The position numbers and the translations under genes are program-made. From Tyto alba (Eukaryota > Chordata > Aves > Strigiformes > Tytonidae), in the NCBI RefSeq assembly GCF_018691265.1, contig NW_024881329.1, forward strand, positions 1,116,001-1,180,000: a stretch of 64,000 nucleotides of DNA, in the 5' to 3' direction. Shown piece after piece: positions 1 through 12,385 of the stretch; the first letter of the stretch is position 1, and each line of letters starts with the position of its first letter. The notes below the pieces were generated by a model. That model had not been told where the DNA came from and searched no databases. It saw nothing but the letters and a program-made list of their open reading frames with translations.

Positions 1-132
1 GCTTTATACTGTTGCAACACACTGTAGGTCTCTGAGCTTCTTTGTGTGTCATGGGGGAACGAGAAGGGGAGTACAGGGTAAAATGCAGTGCCAGCACTTA
101 GCCAGATACTTGATTGTCTTTTGTTCCATCAG

Positions 133-260
133 GTAGGAGGAAGAAAGTAGGAGGCAAAAAAAGAACTCATACAAAATCTTCTGCTGGGAAGAAGAGTTCA
201 GGGACGCAGCTGAAGAGACGGAAGCGTCAGATAAAGAAGAGAAGGGGGAAAAAGATGAGA
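133..260 (+). CDS. PHRF1: PHRF1 exon, Lys/Arg-rich linker
   Basis: The acceptor is AG at 131-132 and the donor GT at 261. The exon starts with two bases of a split codon and then encodes 42 codons, ending in phase 0. It codes for a very basic stretch rich in KK and RR pairs, the linker after the PHD finger in this family. Bases 1-132 before it are intron. Confidence 0.85.
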
Positions 261-3200
261 GTAAGATCACATGTGAGTTTCTGCCAGTGTCAGTATCTGT
301 CATTTTTCAGCCATCTGTAAAAGCACTGTAACATGGGAGTCAGTGGGAAAAATACTGTCATATAATGATAGCAGGTAACTTTTCTGGTGAGAGTATGTGC
401 AGGATGTGTCCAGTATACTCCAGAAAGGTCCTGTATGTAGAAACAAATTGAGACTTCCAGGCAGGCCTGCTGCATTTGCTGGCAAATCCTATTACATCCC
501 ACTGTAGAGCGTGTCCTTCAGGCTTTGTGTTATGCCTTGCCATTCGGCTGTAGTGGTTACTTGGTAGGGATGCAAGCTCACTTAAAATTGCCACCACCTA
601 TTCTTTTTAATAGGCTATGGGTGTTTGTGTCTGTGGTATTGCACGCCCAGTTAATCAGCCGTAAGGGCTCTCAAAATCCTTTTCAGTTGTGGATAGTGTT
701 CTCATGTGGACTGTACTGAATACTTTGCACCAGCTTGACTTTTGTCCTCGGCCACCTTAACTAGAGTTTGCATCCTACAGCCAGAACTGTCCCTCCAGCC
801 TTTGACAAGGAATCAACAGTTCTGAATGGCATTTTTAAAGATTTTTAAAAACTCAGCCTGTCTGGTGACTTAAATCTGATACATGCAGTCTCTATATGAA
901 GTGACATCTAGGCTGTAGTTAGAAGTTTAATAAACGCTTCAAAACAAATATGGACAATAAATGCACACCACTTCTGCTACCGATGGTAGTAACCTGATGA
1001 CTGTAGCTTAGGTGAAAAATCTGGGGCTTTAAACCCAGGGTATGTGCCTAACATACAAATATCCCAATCTCTTTATCTGTGCAGGTGAAAAATGAGGTTA
1101 CCTCTCGCTCCCGTATAGCAAGAACTCTTGGTCTCAGTAAACCTGTGCGTGGGGCCTCAATTCCTTCCGTGTACAAACCAGCGGAGCCCTCACTTGGTCT
1201 GATGAGAGCAGATATCGGTGCAGCTTCTCTCTCTGTGTTTGGAGATCCATATGAGTTGGATCCTTACGAAAGGTAAGAGTTCTGCGGATTATGATCAGGG
1301 ACCTGATAATTTCACAAGTGTTTGTACGTGTGACTTTTTGCAGAGTGTAGATCTCGCATCTGCAGACGGCTTTGGATACACGGCTGACAGTAACACACTG
1401 GCCTGTTCTTTCTTTCCTTCATGGCAGACTTGCTGAGCTCTTCAAGAATCAGTCTTTTTTAACGAGGTTTGCTGAAGTAATAAGCCTCATGAAAACCTTT
1501 AAGGTCTATGGGGTTATTCTGAAGGAGTTGGATCCTAATCAGTTATTTTCTGTTTATTTCAAGTGAAGATAGCTAGCATTTTTGGTATATAAGAAACAGT
1601 GACTTCATGTAGAATTAAATGGACTTGCGGAATCTTCCATGTTTCTCTTTTTTCCATCTTGGCTTTTCCAGACACTTTAAATTCAGGAGGAATCTTGCTA
1701 TGCCATAGTTTGTGTCACTCATAAGCTTTGTATTTTGGGGAGGGGGCATCTGAAATTATTGTTGGTGACATTTAATTTTCCACTGAATAAATCTTTTTTG
1801 ATCCTTTCATAAAAGGAAATTACCCATTTAATAGTTTAAAAATAAAAATCTCCATTTGAATCTCTGCTGGCTGAGTTATGCTGTTCTATTTCTGTAGCCA
1901 CAGGAAATAAGCATATTGCACAAATCTTTTTTAATGTATCATAATAAAACAGATGATGCTCTCTAACTGTATCTGTCCTAGTAGTAGTATCTACATCGTC
2001 TGTTTGACACGAAGAACATTCAGACAGTTTCAGGGTGTGTGTGTGTGTGTGTGTGTTTTACCCACAGTAACGAAGAGGTTCCAGCAAATCCAGATTCACC
2101 CGTGAGTGCCAAAAGGAGAGTTCTCTCCCAGTCAGCACTGAGGTCTCACCGTCCTGTAGCTAGACCCATTTCTGTGGGTCTTCCCAGGTAAGAATCCATC
2201 AAGTGATTTATTTTATTTTATTTTTCTTAATTGTCTAATGACCCTAACAAAAGAGTAAACTGGGTGATCATCCTGGTTTAACCCTTTTCTTACCCTGAGT
2301 ATTTTGAAAGTGTGTGCATGTATGCATGTGCCTGCACGTATGTAGGTAAATAACTACAGCATTTTATGCAATAATTTTTTTATGTTGAAGGACACACACT
2401 TACTCTTTCATAACAGCTCTAACTATTGCACTGAAAATTCCCTTTGGTATTTCCACTCTATTCTGGCTTTTCTTCCTTTATGGTTTGGGATTATTTAGTT
2501 AACCCCATTAGTATGTTTTAAAGCTCAGTCTCATTAACATTTAAAAAATGGCTTGCTTATTTGAGAGGCCAGGGAATCTAATTGCGCATCCAGAGGAGGA
2601 GGTGAGGGATGTACCCACCTCACCCAATTCCTCTGCCATTTGCTGGAGCCCAGAAAACTGGGAGAAAACTCTGTTCAGTCCTGCAATTTAACAGCAGCTT
2701 TGCTGTCTGACAGACGTCTCTGTGTGTGCAAACTGTGTCCCTGTTCCTGCCCGGGGCCAGGGAGCTTTGCTGGGTGCCTCCCACTGGCAGCCACAGCGGG
2801 TGTTCAGGACTGGGGTGTAGGATGCAGTGCACAGGGAGCAGGATCATGACAAGAAGAAAAGGGATGGGGAAAATGACTGAGGCAGGTATCAACAGAGTCA
2901 CAGAAAACTGCAAGGCTGAGGGAGCTGAAGACTGGGAGAAATGGAAGGACCTTAGCTGAAATGACTAAAGGTGTGAGAGGTTTACGTGGCTGTCCTCTAA
3001 TGCGTCTGATTTATGGTGAAGGTTGGTTTCTCAGGATTTATATACTATATTTCTATGATAACTTGGAATATTTCTCTACTTTTCCCATCTCAGTCCTGAA
3101 GGAAGCCTTTCAGGAAGCTTTCTGCGTCCTCTTGAGTTGTTTGAGTAGCACATTCTTTAGAAGGTAGAACTGTTTAGCTGGAATTCAGGTTTTCTAAAGG

Positions 3201-6200
3201 CTTGATTTGCCTGGGCTATAGTGAGTTTCCTGGTCTGACCTGGGTGACCAATTCTTTTAGCCTTCCCATTTTGTCTTTCTGTTGTATGTTATTACAGGTT
3301 TTTGGTGTACATTATGTTTGGAAAGCTGGCTTTGTTGTCATACAGAAATTAAATGTAGCTCCCTCAAAGAGCTGTGTCTGTTGGTCCCTTTTGAAGTTGT
3401 TTGGGTTTTGTTGTTTGTTTTTTTGGTTTTGGTTTTGTTTTTTTAAAAAAAAAAAAAAAAAAAACAAAAAACTGAACAAAACAAACCCCAGAATCCCACC
3501 AACACAAAAGCAAAGAAAGAAAGCAAAAGCCACACCCCAACACCAAAAACATTCAAACGTCTTCAGTCCATATTTCAAGAACAGAGAACTTAGTTAAATT
3601 ATTTTCGTAAGACTGAGTAATGCATAAATGGAAGTGTTTGTGTTGTCCCTGGTGTGGGAGCATTGCTGTTGTCTTTCAGTGAAATTCCTTCTATGCCACG
3701 CTTTTAGCTGTCCTACCAGTAGGCACCTATGTGTGTTCTGACTGGCGCTAAGCAGCGGTTGAAGCTGCATCAGGTTTTTTAGATAGCAGTGTAGGCCTGA
3801 GGAATACATTTATGACTGTGATTTCGTGGGGGGGAAGAGAGGCAAGTGGGATGGAATTATCTCTGAAGTACTGAACAATGGTTTACACTTGAAAAATGCA
3901 TCTTAAATGCACTGGAAAGTTAATCTTGATACACAGCACAGTAAGCATCACTCTTAAATAAGATTAAAAACCTTTGCTTACCAAAGGTGTCTGGTATGAT
4001 TACACACTTTCCTATCCTGTGGTGTTCCCATGGGAAGTCAGTAAAAGCTTTACCTTCTGTTTGTCAGAGGGAAAATGGGGGCTGAATGAGTAGTGAAGCC
4101 AAAACTACAGGTGAATTTGTCTGGCTGACCTCTGTTTATGCCCTTGATTTTGGTTTCTTTTTAATGTAATGTGTGTGTATAGAACAAGTGCTGTAAGAGT
4201 AAAGGAAATATAACCCCTCTGAAACATGCAGAAGCAGTGTACCTGTCTTGAGTCCTGATCAAGAAGCAGAAGCTGCCCCTGTGCCTGATCTGTTGGGAAG
4301 TATCCTGTCTGGACAGAGCTTTCTCATGATGAGTAGTTCAGATGTGGTCATCAACAGAGATGGATCACTGACGGCAAAGAAGGCAGGTAAGGGTTTGGCA
4401 CTTCATAGTGCAACTAGCCTCTTTGTTTCATCCCACATCTGCCTTGGGTCCTCCAGGCTGCATGGCTTCAAACACAGGGATACCCTTATTGAGCATTTGA
4501 CTATGTAGTAGGATAGATTCAGTGGTTGCCAGCAGTAACCCATCTAATAAGATTCTTACATATGCTTTGTTATTTGTCTCTGTTTTAGTTGCAGAGGTGA
4601 GATGTTACTGGAGGATTTGGGTTTTAATAAGTAGCTTTCTTATTTCAAAAGTACTGCACTGTAGTGTCATGCTTTGTTAAAAAATGGAGGACTGAATAGT
4701 GAAGAGATACCTTAGAACCCAATTCTTCTGGCATTTGGCATGCATTGCTGCCATCCCTGTGAACTGTAGTTTGGTTTGGAGAGCAGTGATGAGGACCTTG
4801 GCGAGAAGTTTCTTTGCAAAAGTAGAGCTCTAGAATACATGCCAGCGTTTTCAGCTGTGTCTTCCCTTGGCATGGTATTATTTGGAAAGACTCTCTTCAG
4901 ACTGAAGCTTAGAACTTTATTCTTAAAATAAGTACCTATAACATCCTCTGTTTATAGTAATTTTTGTCAATTAGTGACTATAGGATAACAAACACAAATC
5001 TGGTGATACCTACAGAACAGAATAATTTATTTCCTAAACATTAGTGTTTACCTCAAAGATGCAGTTTTCTCACATTCAACCTTGAGCATCTGACCAAAAG
5101 AACTATTGGGCTGCCTTATTACTGCCTGGTATGTCCACAAACCAAAATGGAAGCTAAAATAATTAGCTCGGTATTTCTTCTGGTGTTGGGGGAAAAGGTC
5201 CAGATATGTACTGAAAAGCTTAATTGTTTGCTTGTATGCCATAGCTCCAATTCATAGAAAATCAGCAAATGACTCGAGAGTGGATGATGGTTCAGGACAT
5301 AACACCCAACCGAGTACAGTGCACTCAGGGACCACAGCAAGCGGCTCCATTGCTGGACCTTCCTTTTCCTTGGGGCTGAGTACTCACACCAGACCTTCCT
5401 CCTCAAGCTTCTTTTCATCACCTTCACCCTCACTGAGCAGGATTGAGCCTGCAGCAAACCCCACACAGACTACATCAGAAAAGGCAACTGTCAAATCAGA
5501 ATATTCAATGACCCCAAGGTCTGTTCAGACTCAGAATATAGCTACTCTGAGCAGGCATGGCTCCAGATTAGATGAAATGCCCAGATTTAATGGAAGCTCT
5601 AAAAACTTTGCACCCACTGACTCATCTTCAAAGCCCCCGAGCTGTACCTTGAATTCTGGCTCAAAAGCTGTAACCTTGAGGCAACCGTTAAAACCACCTC
5701 CCAAGAGAATTGACATCTTTGAACTTCCCAGGATACCAAAGATTAAAAAGGAAACCAGCAGCAAGCAGGTGGAGCCAGAACCCACAGGAGGCCAAAGCTG
5801 TGGCATCCCCAGCTCCTGTATAACCCAGCTGACGGGCAAAGAGAGCACTAATCAGCCAGGGAAGGGTAGCAAGGTGGAAAGTCAGAAGTCAAATGCTAAG
5901 GAATCTCAGCAACAAACGCGTACAAGCGGGGTGTCTTTTTCTACCAGTACAGGCATGTACAGCAGTTCATCGCTTCTGGGCACTTCAAGGAGCAAAGGGC
6001 CAAGCTCTTTTGAGAGTTTTAAAATCAATATTCCTGGAAACACAGGGCATCCCAGCAGACTGTCTAACCCAGGATTCTGTAACACCTTCCGCCCTGTGGA
6101 CGACAAAGTGCAGCAGAAAGAGAGTCCTTCACCTCTTTTCTCAGTTAAGAAAAAGCAGGTCAAAAGTGAAATATATGATCCCTTTGAGCCAACAGGATCG

Positions 6201-9200
6201 GACTCGAGTTCAGCAAGCAGCAGTCCTGAAAGGCTTGGCTCAGGGTTCCCACTGACTAATATTACCAGGACTATTTCCATTGAGAATCCAAAAGTTCAAA
6301 CGTTTCAAACTGTCCGTCGTTTCACCCCTTACATGGTAGAAAATATATTTGGATCTGAGGCCGACTCTGACATACCATCTAATAACACAGAGTCCCATGA
6401 TGACGTGACAGTAGAAAGCAGGATTGTAGAGCAGATCTCTGATACAGAGGAACGAGACAATATGGATGAGGAAGACCTTCTAAGCAGTCCTTGCACTTCA
6501 TCTGCTGTTAAGCAGGTTTCTAACGTGGAGTGTTTAAAAGAGGAAGGAAGAGAGGGCCCTAATGTGTTCTTTAATGCTGAAGAATTGATCAGACCTAATA
6601 TTAATGTGAAACTAGAACCGGAGAGTCCCTCAAAGAATGATGGGCAGCAGAGGGTCCAAAAGGTAGAGCAAACAGAGAGGCGATCGCGTTCCAGATCCTG
6701 TTCGAACTCTAGCTCCCGAAGCAAGAAGAAAGTGAAAAGAAAAAAGGTATTTGTCAAAGAGCGTAAGAGATCCCGATCAGGGTCTAGGGATCGAGCACAC
6801 TCAAGGGACCGAAGCTCCAGATCTACCTCTTGGTCAGGTGGAGAAGAGCACAGCAAAACACCCATGTTGAAACCCAAGAGCAGGAGGTCGTCTACTGACC
6901 GATCTAGCAGTCATGAGCGATCTAAAAAAAAGAAAGTGAAGGATAAAAGCAAGGATAAAAAGGCAAAAACTTCTTGGTCTAGGGAGAGAAGGAAATCTAG
7001 GTCACGTTCAGGTAGTCCTGGAAGTACTTCTGAGTTCTATGAAAACAGGAAAAAGAAAAGACGGTCTCGATCGAGATCAAGACGGAGAGAACGTTCCCGG
7101 TCAAATAGCATTGAGAGGACTAAAAGGCGGAAACACAGGAGAGACAAAAGCTATGAGAGACATGATAAAGATATCAGCTTGAGGTCAAGGGACAGAAAGA
7201 GATCGAGATCCAGGTCTCGGGAGAGGAGAAAGTGGAGGTCTCGGTCTCGGTCTGCGTCTCGATCTCGGGAGCACAAAAGCAGCAAATCAAAGGAAAAAAG
7301 ACCACGATCGAGGTCGCGTTCCAAAGAAAGAAAACACAGGTCGAAAGAGACCTTGCTTCCTCCTCCACCAGAAAAGGATCAAAAGCCTCCAGTTGAAAAT
7401 ATGTCCAGGTGTCTGGAGCAGCCCCATTCCTTCAAGCAAGAGCCTAAGGAGGAGCTAGTACTAGAAGAGCTTTCCATAACCATCCAACCAAATGTCAGAC
7501 TTGAGGAAACGCAAGCTGAGACCCCAGTCCCAGTGAGAGAGGCCCAAGAAGCTATAAAGGTAGAGCCCATCTGTCAGGAAGTGAGCAGTGAAACTGTGTT
7601 CCCTGTGCCAGAGATCACAAACATTTGTGTTCCAGTTGGCAGTGTGGATTCTTTTGCTGATACAGACTTAATGAGTAGTAGTGATCCAGCAGGGCTTGGT
7701 GGCTGTAGCAATACAAACCTTGAGATTACAGTTAAAATCGAAAATACTGCGTTATGTACATCTCTGATGGAATCACCCCCAAAGAAAGAAGTTATCATGC
7801 GCGCTCCAGCTGAGGCTGCACCAATTCAAAGCTCATCCAAAAGCAAAATAACAGATTGTGTGAAGGAGGTTAAAGATGAGTGCCTTGTGACAAATGAGAA
7901 AACTGGTAATTTCGGTAAGCCTGAACTGGAGGCGGTACCTCAGGGTCCTGCACTGAAATCAAAAGCACCAGTGAAAAGGGTTACCTGGAATCTTCAAGAG
8001 GAAGAAAGTGGCACGCTGTCTACTGGAAAAGCTCCAAGTAAGTCCCTTTTGGGGAAAAAAAAAAAACCCAGCAGTTGAAGCAGGCTGTAAAAGGCTTAGG
8101 GTTTCGGTGCCTGCCTAAACCTGGTAGTAGCGTAACAGCTCTGCCATCTGAGCTGGGGTGATCCTGTGGCTTTCGATCCTGAGAGCTGGCACTTTGCCCT
8201 TGTTGAAATCATGAGGCGAGTTGTGTTAATGAACCGGAGAGGACGTGCTGTCAGCACAGCTCAGCTAGCCAGCGGCAGCTTGTTTGGCCGTGAAGTGCCT
8301 ACTGCAACCCAATCTCTGAACTGGCAGCCCCTGGCCCACCCTTTCCGCAGTTAACTAGACTGGTTGGTTTGCCTTCAGCCTTTGTAAGTATTTCTCAGAA
8401 CTGAGGAGCATGACAAATCTCTGTAGGTCGCTCCTGTGAGCTCTGCTGAGCCAGAGCTGCTAGAAACAGTTTGGCTTGGGACCCCTGGGCTGTGTGTGTT
8501 GACAGAGTTGCTTGTGTGGTTCTCATTGGTTACTCTCGGGGGAAATCCAGTAAAAAGCAATTGCTCAAGGGGCTAAGTCCTCTATTATCATAAGCTTTAA
8601 AATGTTAATGACCGCTAAACAAAATCCTTTTACAGCTAGCATTACTGTTAGATCCTTTTTATTATTTTTTTTTTTTAATGTAATTGGCTTTGACTCTTTG
8701 ACCCATTAGGTTTATTTTTTTTCTTAAATGTTTTCTTTGCCTTCTCTTGGGGAACCTAGGGATGCCGTTTTACAAACTTCAGCGAGCAAAAGAAGGGGCC
8801 TGGAAAGCAGAGGACTTGAACCAAACATTAAATCAGGTGCAGTTAAATGAGCCTCCTCCAACCAATTATATGATTCCTGAGCCTATGTTTCCTGACCTAG
8901 ATTCCTCTCAGGTTGGTTCCTAATTCTGGCACCCAAGTGTCATGGAAGGCATCCCACCTCATCTGTGCCCTCGTTGTGCAACACCTTCTTCTCATGGCAG
9001 AGTTCCCCTTCCATGTGGTACATTTCATAAAGCCCATGCACCTCAGCAATCCTCTAATCATTTAATCTCTCAGGTGGTCCTTACAGTTGAAAAAGCAAAT
9101 TTTCTTTTCGTTCTGCTCTCTCTCTCTCTAGCTTCTCTATGCACGCAGCTTCTGTTCTCAGAAGTACCTTGCAGAAACGGTGCTGTTTGAGAAGCTGTGA

Positions 9201-12200
9201 GTTTCTCCCTGATCATGATCGGGCTGTAAAAGTTGGCCTGGTGGCATTGGTCCGTGCCATCGGTCTGGGGTGTCCACCAGTTAAAAGTTGAGTGGAGCTG
9301 GTGCTGGCTCTTGGTGCACAGAGACCTAAGTTGAAGGCTGGGATGTTAGCCTCCCTGATTTAAGCTAGTAATCACTTGCCTCTTTGAGCGGATAAAAGGT
9401 GCTCCGAATGTCTCGATCTGGTGCTCTGTCTTGTAAGTACAAGCATTTACAAAATGATTTCTCTTTCACAGGTGTACTGTCAAAATATACCTTTGATGCC
9501 ACCTCTGCCCTCAAGCCTTCCCCCCTACGCCCCCGTCAGCCAGCCCACGGTTCAGTTTATCATGCAGGGTAGTCTTCCAGCGCTTGGCTGCATGGCAGGA
9601 CAGAGCCTGACTCCGGAGCCGGGCAGCCTGGCAACTGCGTCCGAACCAGGAATCCAGGCTGCTTCGGTTGGAAACACGGAAGAAAAGATCAAAGCACCCA
9701 AACCTCCAGTGGATAAAACGAAAAACGAGGAAGTGAGTGAATGCTGTCAACTAACAGATGCGTAACACTAGTGAACTGCTCATTTGACTTTTTAAAGTTT
9801 GGGGTTTTCTCTCTACTGTATTTTCTCAGCCTCTGCTGTCACGGTTGGTTTTGGTGACTGACTATGCTAACCCAGAAGCGGCGGGCAGTCCTTTCTTTGA
9901 ATTCTTTTGGGATTTACTTCATTTGATGGTTCCACTTTCCACTGCTTCATCAGAACAAGACAGAGAGGGATTAAAGCATCTAAAATACATGCTTACAGTT
10001 CTGAAACTGTCTTGCATGAACGGAAGGGACTTTCCAGAAGCCAGAATGTCTGGATTTCTCTGAACACCTGGTTTTCTCCTTTCCCTTCCAGCTTTGAAAT
10101 TAATGTCAATTCTTGTAACAGTCCTATAGTGAGGTAGGGCTGTATCTTGCTGCTTATTAGCATTGCAGATGCGGAGATAGTAACATACTTTGGTGATTTG
10201 GCGGTGCTGGTCCCTTGCTGCTGAGTTTTGGTTTTGCTGTACCAGCCATCTGCTCTAAGCATAGTGGATGTTAACACAAGAACAGAAACTTCTTAGTCAA
10301 TTATTTTACTTTCTACCGCAAAACAAAACAGCAAGATATTTTTCCTGCCAAACCTCCGTTTATGAGAAGCAGTTTTTATTAACTTGTTTTGATAGAATAT
10401 GTTCTGATGTCATCCTTAATTTGTGGGGAGCTCTGCAATTTTCAGAATGCCTTTAGAGCTACCTGCAGCTTTAAATTAGCAGCTATGACTTGCTGCTTTT
10501 AGAATCTGATGCCTTTGGACGGATGGATGGTTACTTCAGAGCTGTTGGAAGGGAAGGAGGAAACCAAAATTAATAAGTGGACATTGTAGTCACTTGCTTA
10601 AAACGCATTCTCTAAGGCACAGAGTAAGTGTTACATAAAACAAGGGTTCCTCATGGCACGGACTGGTATTTGTTTCAAGACTGCAATTTACAGTAAAGGA
10701 AATCACTTTGAGGCTAGCTCTTTCTCAGGTCGTGGAGATTGTGAAATGAGTGTTTTCATTGTTAGAGCAGTTCTAAGAAAAATAGATTCAGAAACTGTTC
10801 CCAAGCTAGCCTGAGGTAATGAACTTCTCTTTGTTGTGCAGTACATGAAGAAGCTTCACATGCAGGAAAGGGCTGTGGAAGAAGTGAAACTCGCTATTAA
10901 GCCTTTTTACCAGAAGAGGGAGATTACGAAGGAGGAGTACAAGAACATTCTTCGAAAAGCAGTGCAAAAGGTAAGGTGGCAGTGAAATGGAGAGGAGCTG
11001 TGCAGATCACCAAGTAAGTGGCATTACTTCGGGTTGTGCTGGCCTGCTCCAGCAGTTAGGTGCTGTGATGGAGTAGCAGATCTTTGGACTCTGGCTCCTA
11101 CTCTGCAGTGTTGTGGTGAAGCAGTCGTTGCTTTAAGCAGGACTGAGTGGTGCCGTTGATGAGAGCTGTCAGACCCTTCCTATGAGAAGGTCGTGTTTTC
11201 AGTGGTGCAGAACACTGCTAAGCTTAAGCTGAAATGTTACCTAGTACGTGCCTTGGGTGAGAATGGTCAGAGCTCTCTCATTAAGAACTTCAGCCAGAAC
11301 CCTCAAGCTGTTTCTGATCAAGTGAGAAAATAACTTTGTGGGTTAATTCCTTGAGCATCTGTGGTGTCCGTGAACTTTGGAAGAGGGCCTTGCGTGTTGA
11401 CTTTTGTCTCAGATCTTTAGTGCTGACCAGATCATGGCTAAAAAAGACCTGATCAGCAGGTAAATGTTGTCTTGTGAGAGCAAGTAATGCTCCTGTGGTC
11501 AAGGCAGTTAAATTACACCCTGGAGAACTGTATTTTCTCCCTGCTCTGCATTCTTTCTATCACTGCGAAATTCCATCATAATTCCCGAGATAATGGCTGC
11601 AATTTCACATCTTCTGCATGACCCATGTGAACCTTAAGTGTGGTTTGTAGGAGAGCTGAGCAACACAATTGCTGCTGAAGCCACTGTGAACTCTTCTCTG
11701 AACACTGATAAAGTTCTTCGTAGGGTCCATTTTCTGCCTGCCGTATCTCAGAGTGGGCCCTCAAAACTGTCGTATTCTTTCAATCAGAGCATCGTTTCCT
11801 CAAAATCATCAGAAAAATGGGAAATCAACACGTCCTTGGTAACCATCTGTTGTGTAAAACCGGATGGATGGAAAAGCCTGTAGTGAAAATTAATACTTTT
11901 TGCTTTCAGAGATGCTTCTGCATTCAGTTGGCGCTCTGTAGACAAGCCCTGGGCCACTTCTGGAATGCTTGAAGTACAATACTACTCTTATCCTTGCTGA
12001 GTTTTTCCCTTTGTGTCCTGCTCCAAGAGAGCCTATGCAGGAATCTGTTCCCCTGGGAAGCTTCGGGCTTCCGTATCATTTGTCTTTTGCCTGCCTGAAC
12101 TGCTCTAATACTGTTAATTGACCAAATGCCTTTTCTAATCCCTTGTAGATCTGCCACAGCAAAAGTGGAGAGATCAACCCTATGAAGGTAGCTAATCTGG

Positions 12201-12283
12201 TGAAGGCATATGTGGAAAAGTACAAACATATGAGGAAACATAAGAAATGTGATGGTGAAGATACACGTGAAGTGGAAAACTGA
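133..12283 (+). CDS. PHRF1: PHRF1, PHD and RING finger domain protein 1 (5'-partial, nine coding exons)
   Basis: Nuclear SR-like protein. In the known family it is a RING/PHD ubiquitin ligase that binds the phosphorylated C-terminal domain of RNA polymerase II. Joined exons are 133-260, 1085-1272, 2068-2187, 4232-4386, 5245-8037, 8760-8911, 9472-9732, 10842-10970 and 12149-12283. Every junction is GT-AG and in phase, giving about 1,352 residues plus a stop. The first exon enters in mid-codon, so the N-terminal RING and PHD part lies upstream of base 1. Visible landmarks are a basic linker, the conserved stretches TRTLGL-like '[15 protein letters not shown]' and '[12 protein letters not shown]', a '[13 protein letters not shown]' motif, a long Arg/Ser region (about 6673-7345) and a C-terminal helical SRI domain (exons from 10842). 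I identify it by recalled similarity to human PHRF1, including its one very large exon. The related SCAF1 is the main alternative, but its N-terminal conserved block differs. Confidence 0.93.
261..1084 (+). other. PHRF1 intron
   Basis: Intron of 824 bp with a GTAAGA donor and an acceptor preceded by a short pyrimidine tract. I see no coding segment, RNA gene or clear repeat in it. Confidence 0.8.
1085..1272 (+). CDS. PHRF1: PHRF1 exon with conserved SRIARTLGL block
   Basis: This encodes the most conserved central block, including '[12 protein letters not shown]', '[20 protein letters not shown]' and 'FGDPYELDP'. It starts in phase 0 and ends with two bases of a Ser codon completed at 2068. 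The 795-bp intron that follows holds a (GT)11 microsatellite just before the next acceptor. Confidence 0.92.
2035..2056 (+). repeat. (GT)n microsatellite
   Basis: About 11 GT units lie immediately 5' of the polypyrimidine and AG of the PHRF1 exon at 2068. A GT array this close to an acceptor could modulate splicing, but that is inference. Confidence 0.9.
2068..2187 (+). CDS. PHRF1: PHRF1 exon '[17 protein letters not shown]'
   Basis: The first base completes a split Ser codon. The exon encodes a Ser/Arg-containing low-complexity linker ('[21 protein letters not shown]') and ends with AG of a split Arg codon. The acceptor is at 2066-2067 and the GTAAGA donor starts at 2188. Confidence 0.9.
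2188..4231 (+). other. PHRF1 intron, 2.0 kb
   Basis: Long intron. It contains a T-rich then A-rich segment (about 3395-3500) with an A20 run at 3445-3464. The two arms are roughly complementary and could fold. No exon was found; short open frames here have no recognisable protein. Confidence 0.75.
3395..3500. repeat. T-rich/A-rich imperfect inverted repeat with A20 run
   Basis: A left arm of GTTTT/GGTTTTG motifs is followed by seven Ts, 20 As and a right arm of CAAAA/ACAAAC motifs, giving a partly self-complementary low-complexity segment. It may be two simple repeats side by side rather than a transposable element. Confidence 0.5.
4232..4386 (+). CDS. PHRF1: PHRF1 exon '[16 protein letters not shown]'
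   Basis: It completes the split Arg codon and encodes 51 codons, including '[20 protein letters not shown]' and '[11 protein letters not shown]', an acidic and hydrophobic motif conserved in PHRF1. It ends with the G of an Ala codon completed at 5245. An 858-bp intron without visible features follows. Confidence 0.92.
5245..8037 (+). CDS. PHRF1: PHRF1 giant exon with RS domain
   Basis: A 2,793-bp exon encoding 930 full codons. The first part is Ser/Pro-rich with KxE-type acidic patches. '[13 protein letters not shown]' lies near 6172-6211. A dense SR/RS domain follows at about 6673-7345 with runs of RSRSRS, and the tail is Glu/Pro-rich with repeated KQEP and VKIE-like motifs that could be SUMO sites (inference). 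The donor GTAAGT starts at 8038. If unspliced, the frame continues for about 13 residues to a stop at 8076-8078, removing the SRI domain. Confidence 0.95.
8038..8759 (+). other. PHRF1 intron
   Basis: Intron of 722 bp with a strong GTAAGT donor and a T-rich tract before the acceptor at 8758-8759. An in-frame stop occurs about 40 bp in. No other feature was recognised. Confidence 0.8.
8760..8911 (+). CDS. PHRF1: PHRF1 exon '[12 protein letters not shown]'
   Basis: It completes a split Arg codon and encodes 50 codons, including '[18 protein letters not shown]' and the conserved '[14 protein letters not shown]'. It ends in phase 0. A 560-bp intron follows. Confidence 0.92.
9472..9732 (+). CDS. 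PHRF1: PHRF1 exon, Pro-rich linker before SRI
   Basis: 87 codons in phase 0, beginning '[19 protein letters not shown]' and ending in a Lys/Pro-rich stretch. The donor is GTGAGT at 9733. The 1.1-kb intron after it has no recognised feature. Confidence 0.92.
10842..10970 (+). CDS. PHRF1: PHRF1 exon, N-terminal half of SRI domain
   Basis: 43 codons of charged amphipathic helix, starting '[19 protein letters not shown]' and followed by '[19 protein letters not shown]'. This is the Set2-Rpb1-interaction (CTD-binding) fold of the family. Phase 0 at both ends. The 1.18-kb intron after it holds nothing recognisable. Confidence 0.93.
12149..12283 (+). CDS. PHRF1: PHRF1 last coding exon, end of SRI domain
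   Basis: 44 codons plus TGA at 12281-12283, encoding '[20 protein letters not shown]' and a basic, then acidic tail. The acceptor is TAG at 12146-12148. An AATAAA lies about 100 bp downstream. Confidence 0.93.
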   Translation: MCHSKSGEINPMKVANLVKAYVEKYKHMRKHKKCDGEDTREVEN

Positions 12284-12379
12284 GAGCAAGCCTCAGCCAG
12301 CATGACTTGGACTGAATTTATTCTGGTTGCAAACACTAGGCCAGAGGGAATATAGATCTGCAGTTTCATCTCATTTGAA

Positions 12380-12385
12380 AATAAA
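12380..12385 (+). terminator. AATAAA polyadenylation signal, PHRF1 proximal
   Basis: Canonical AATAAA 97 bp after the PHRF1 stop codon; use is inferred. Confidence 0.55.
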
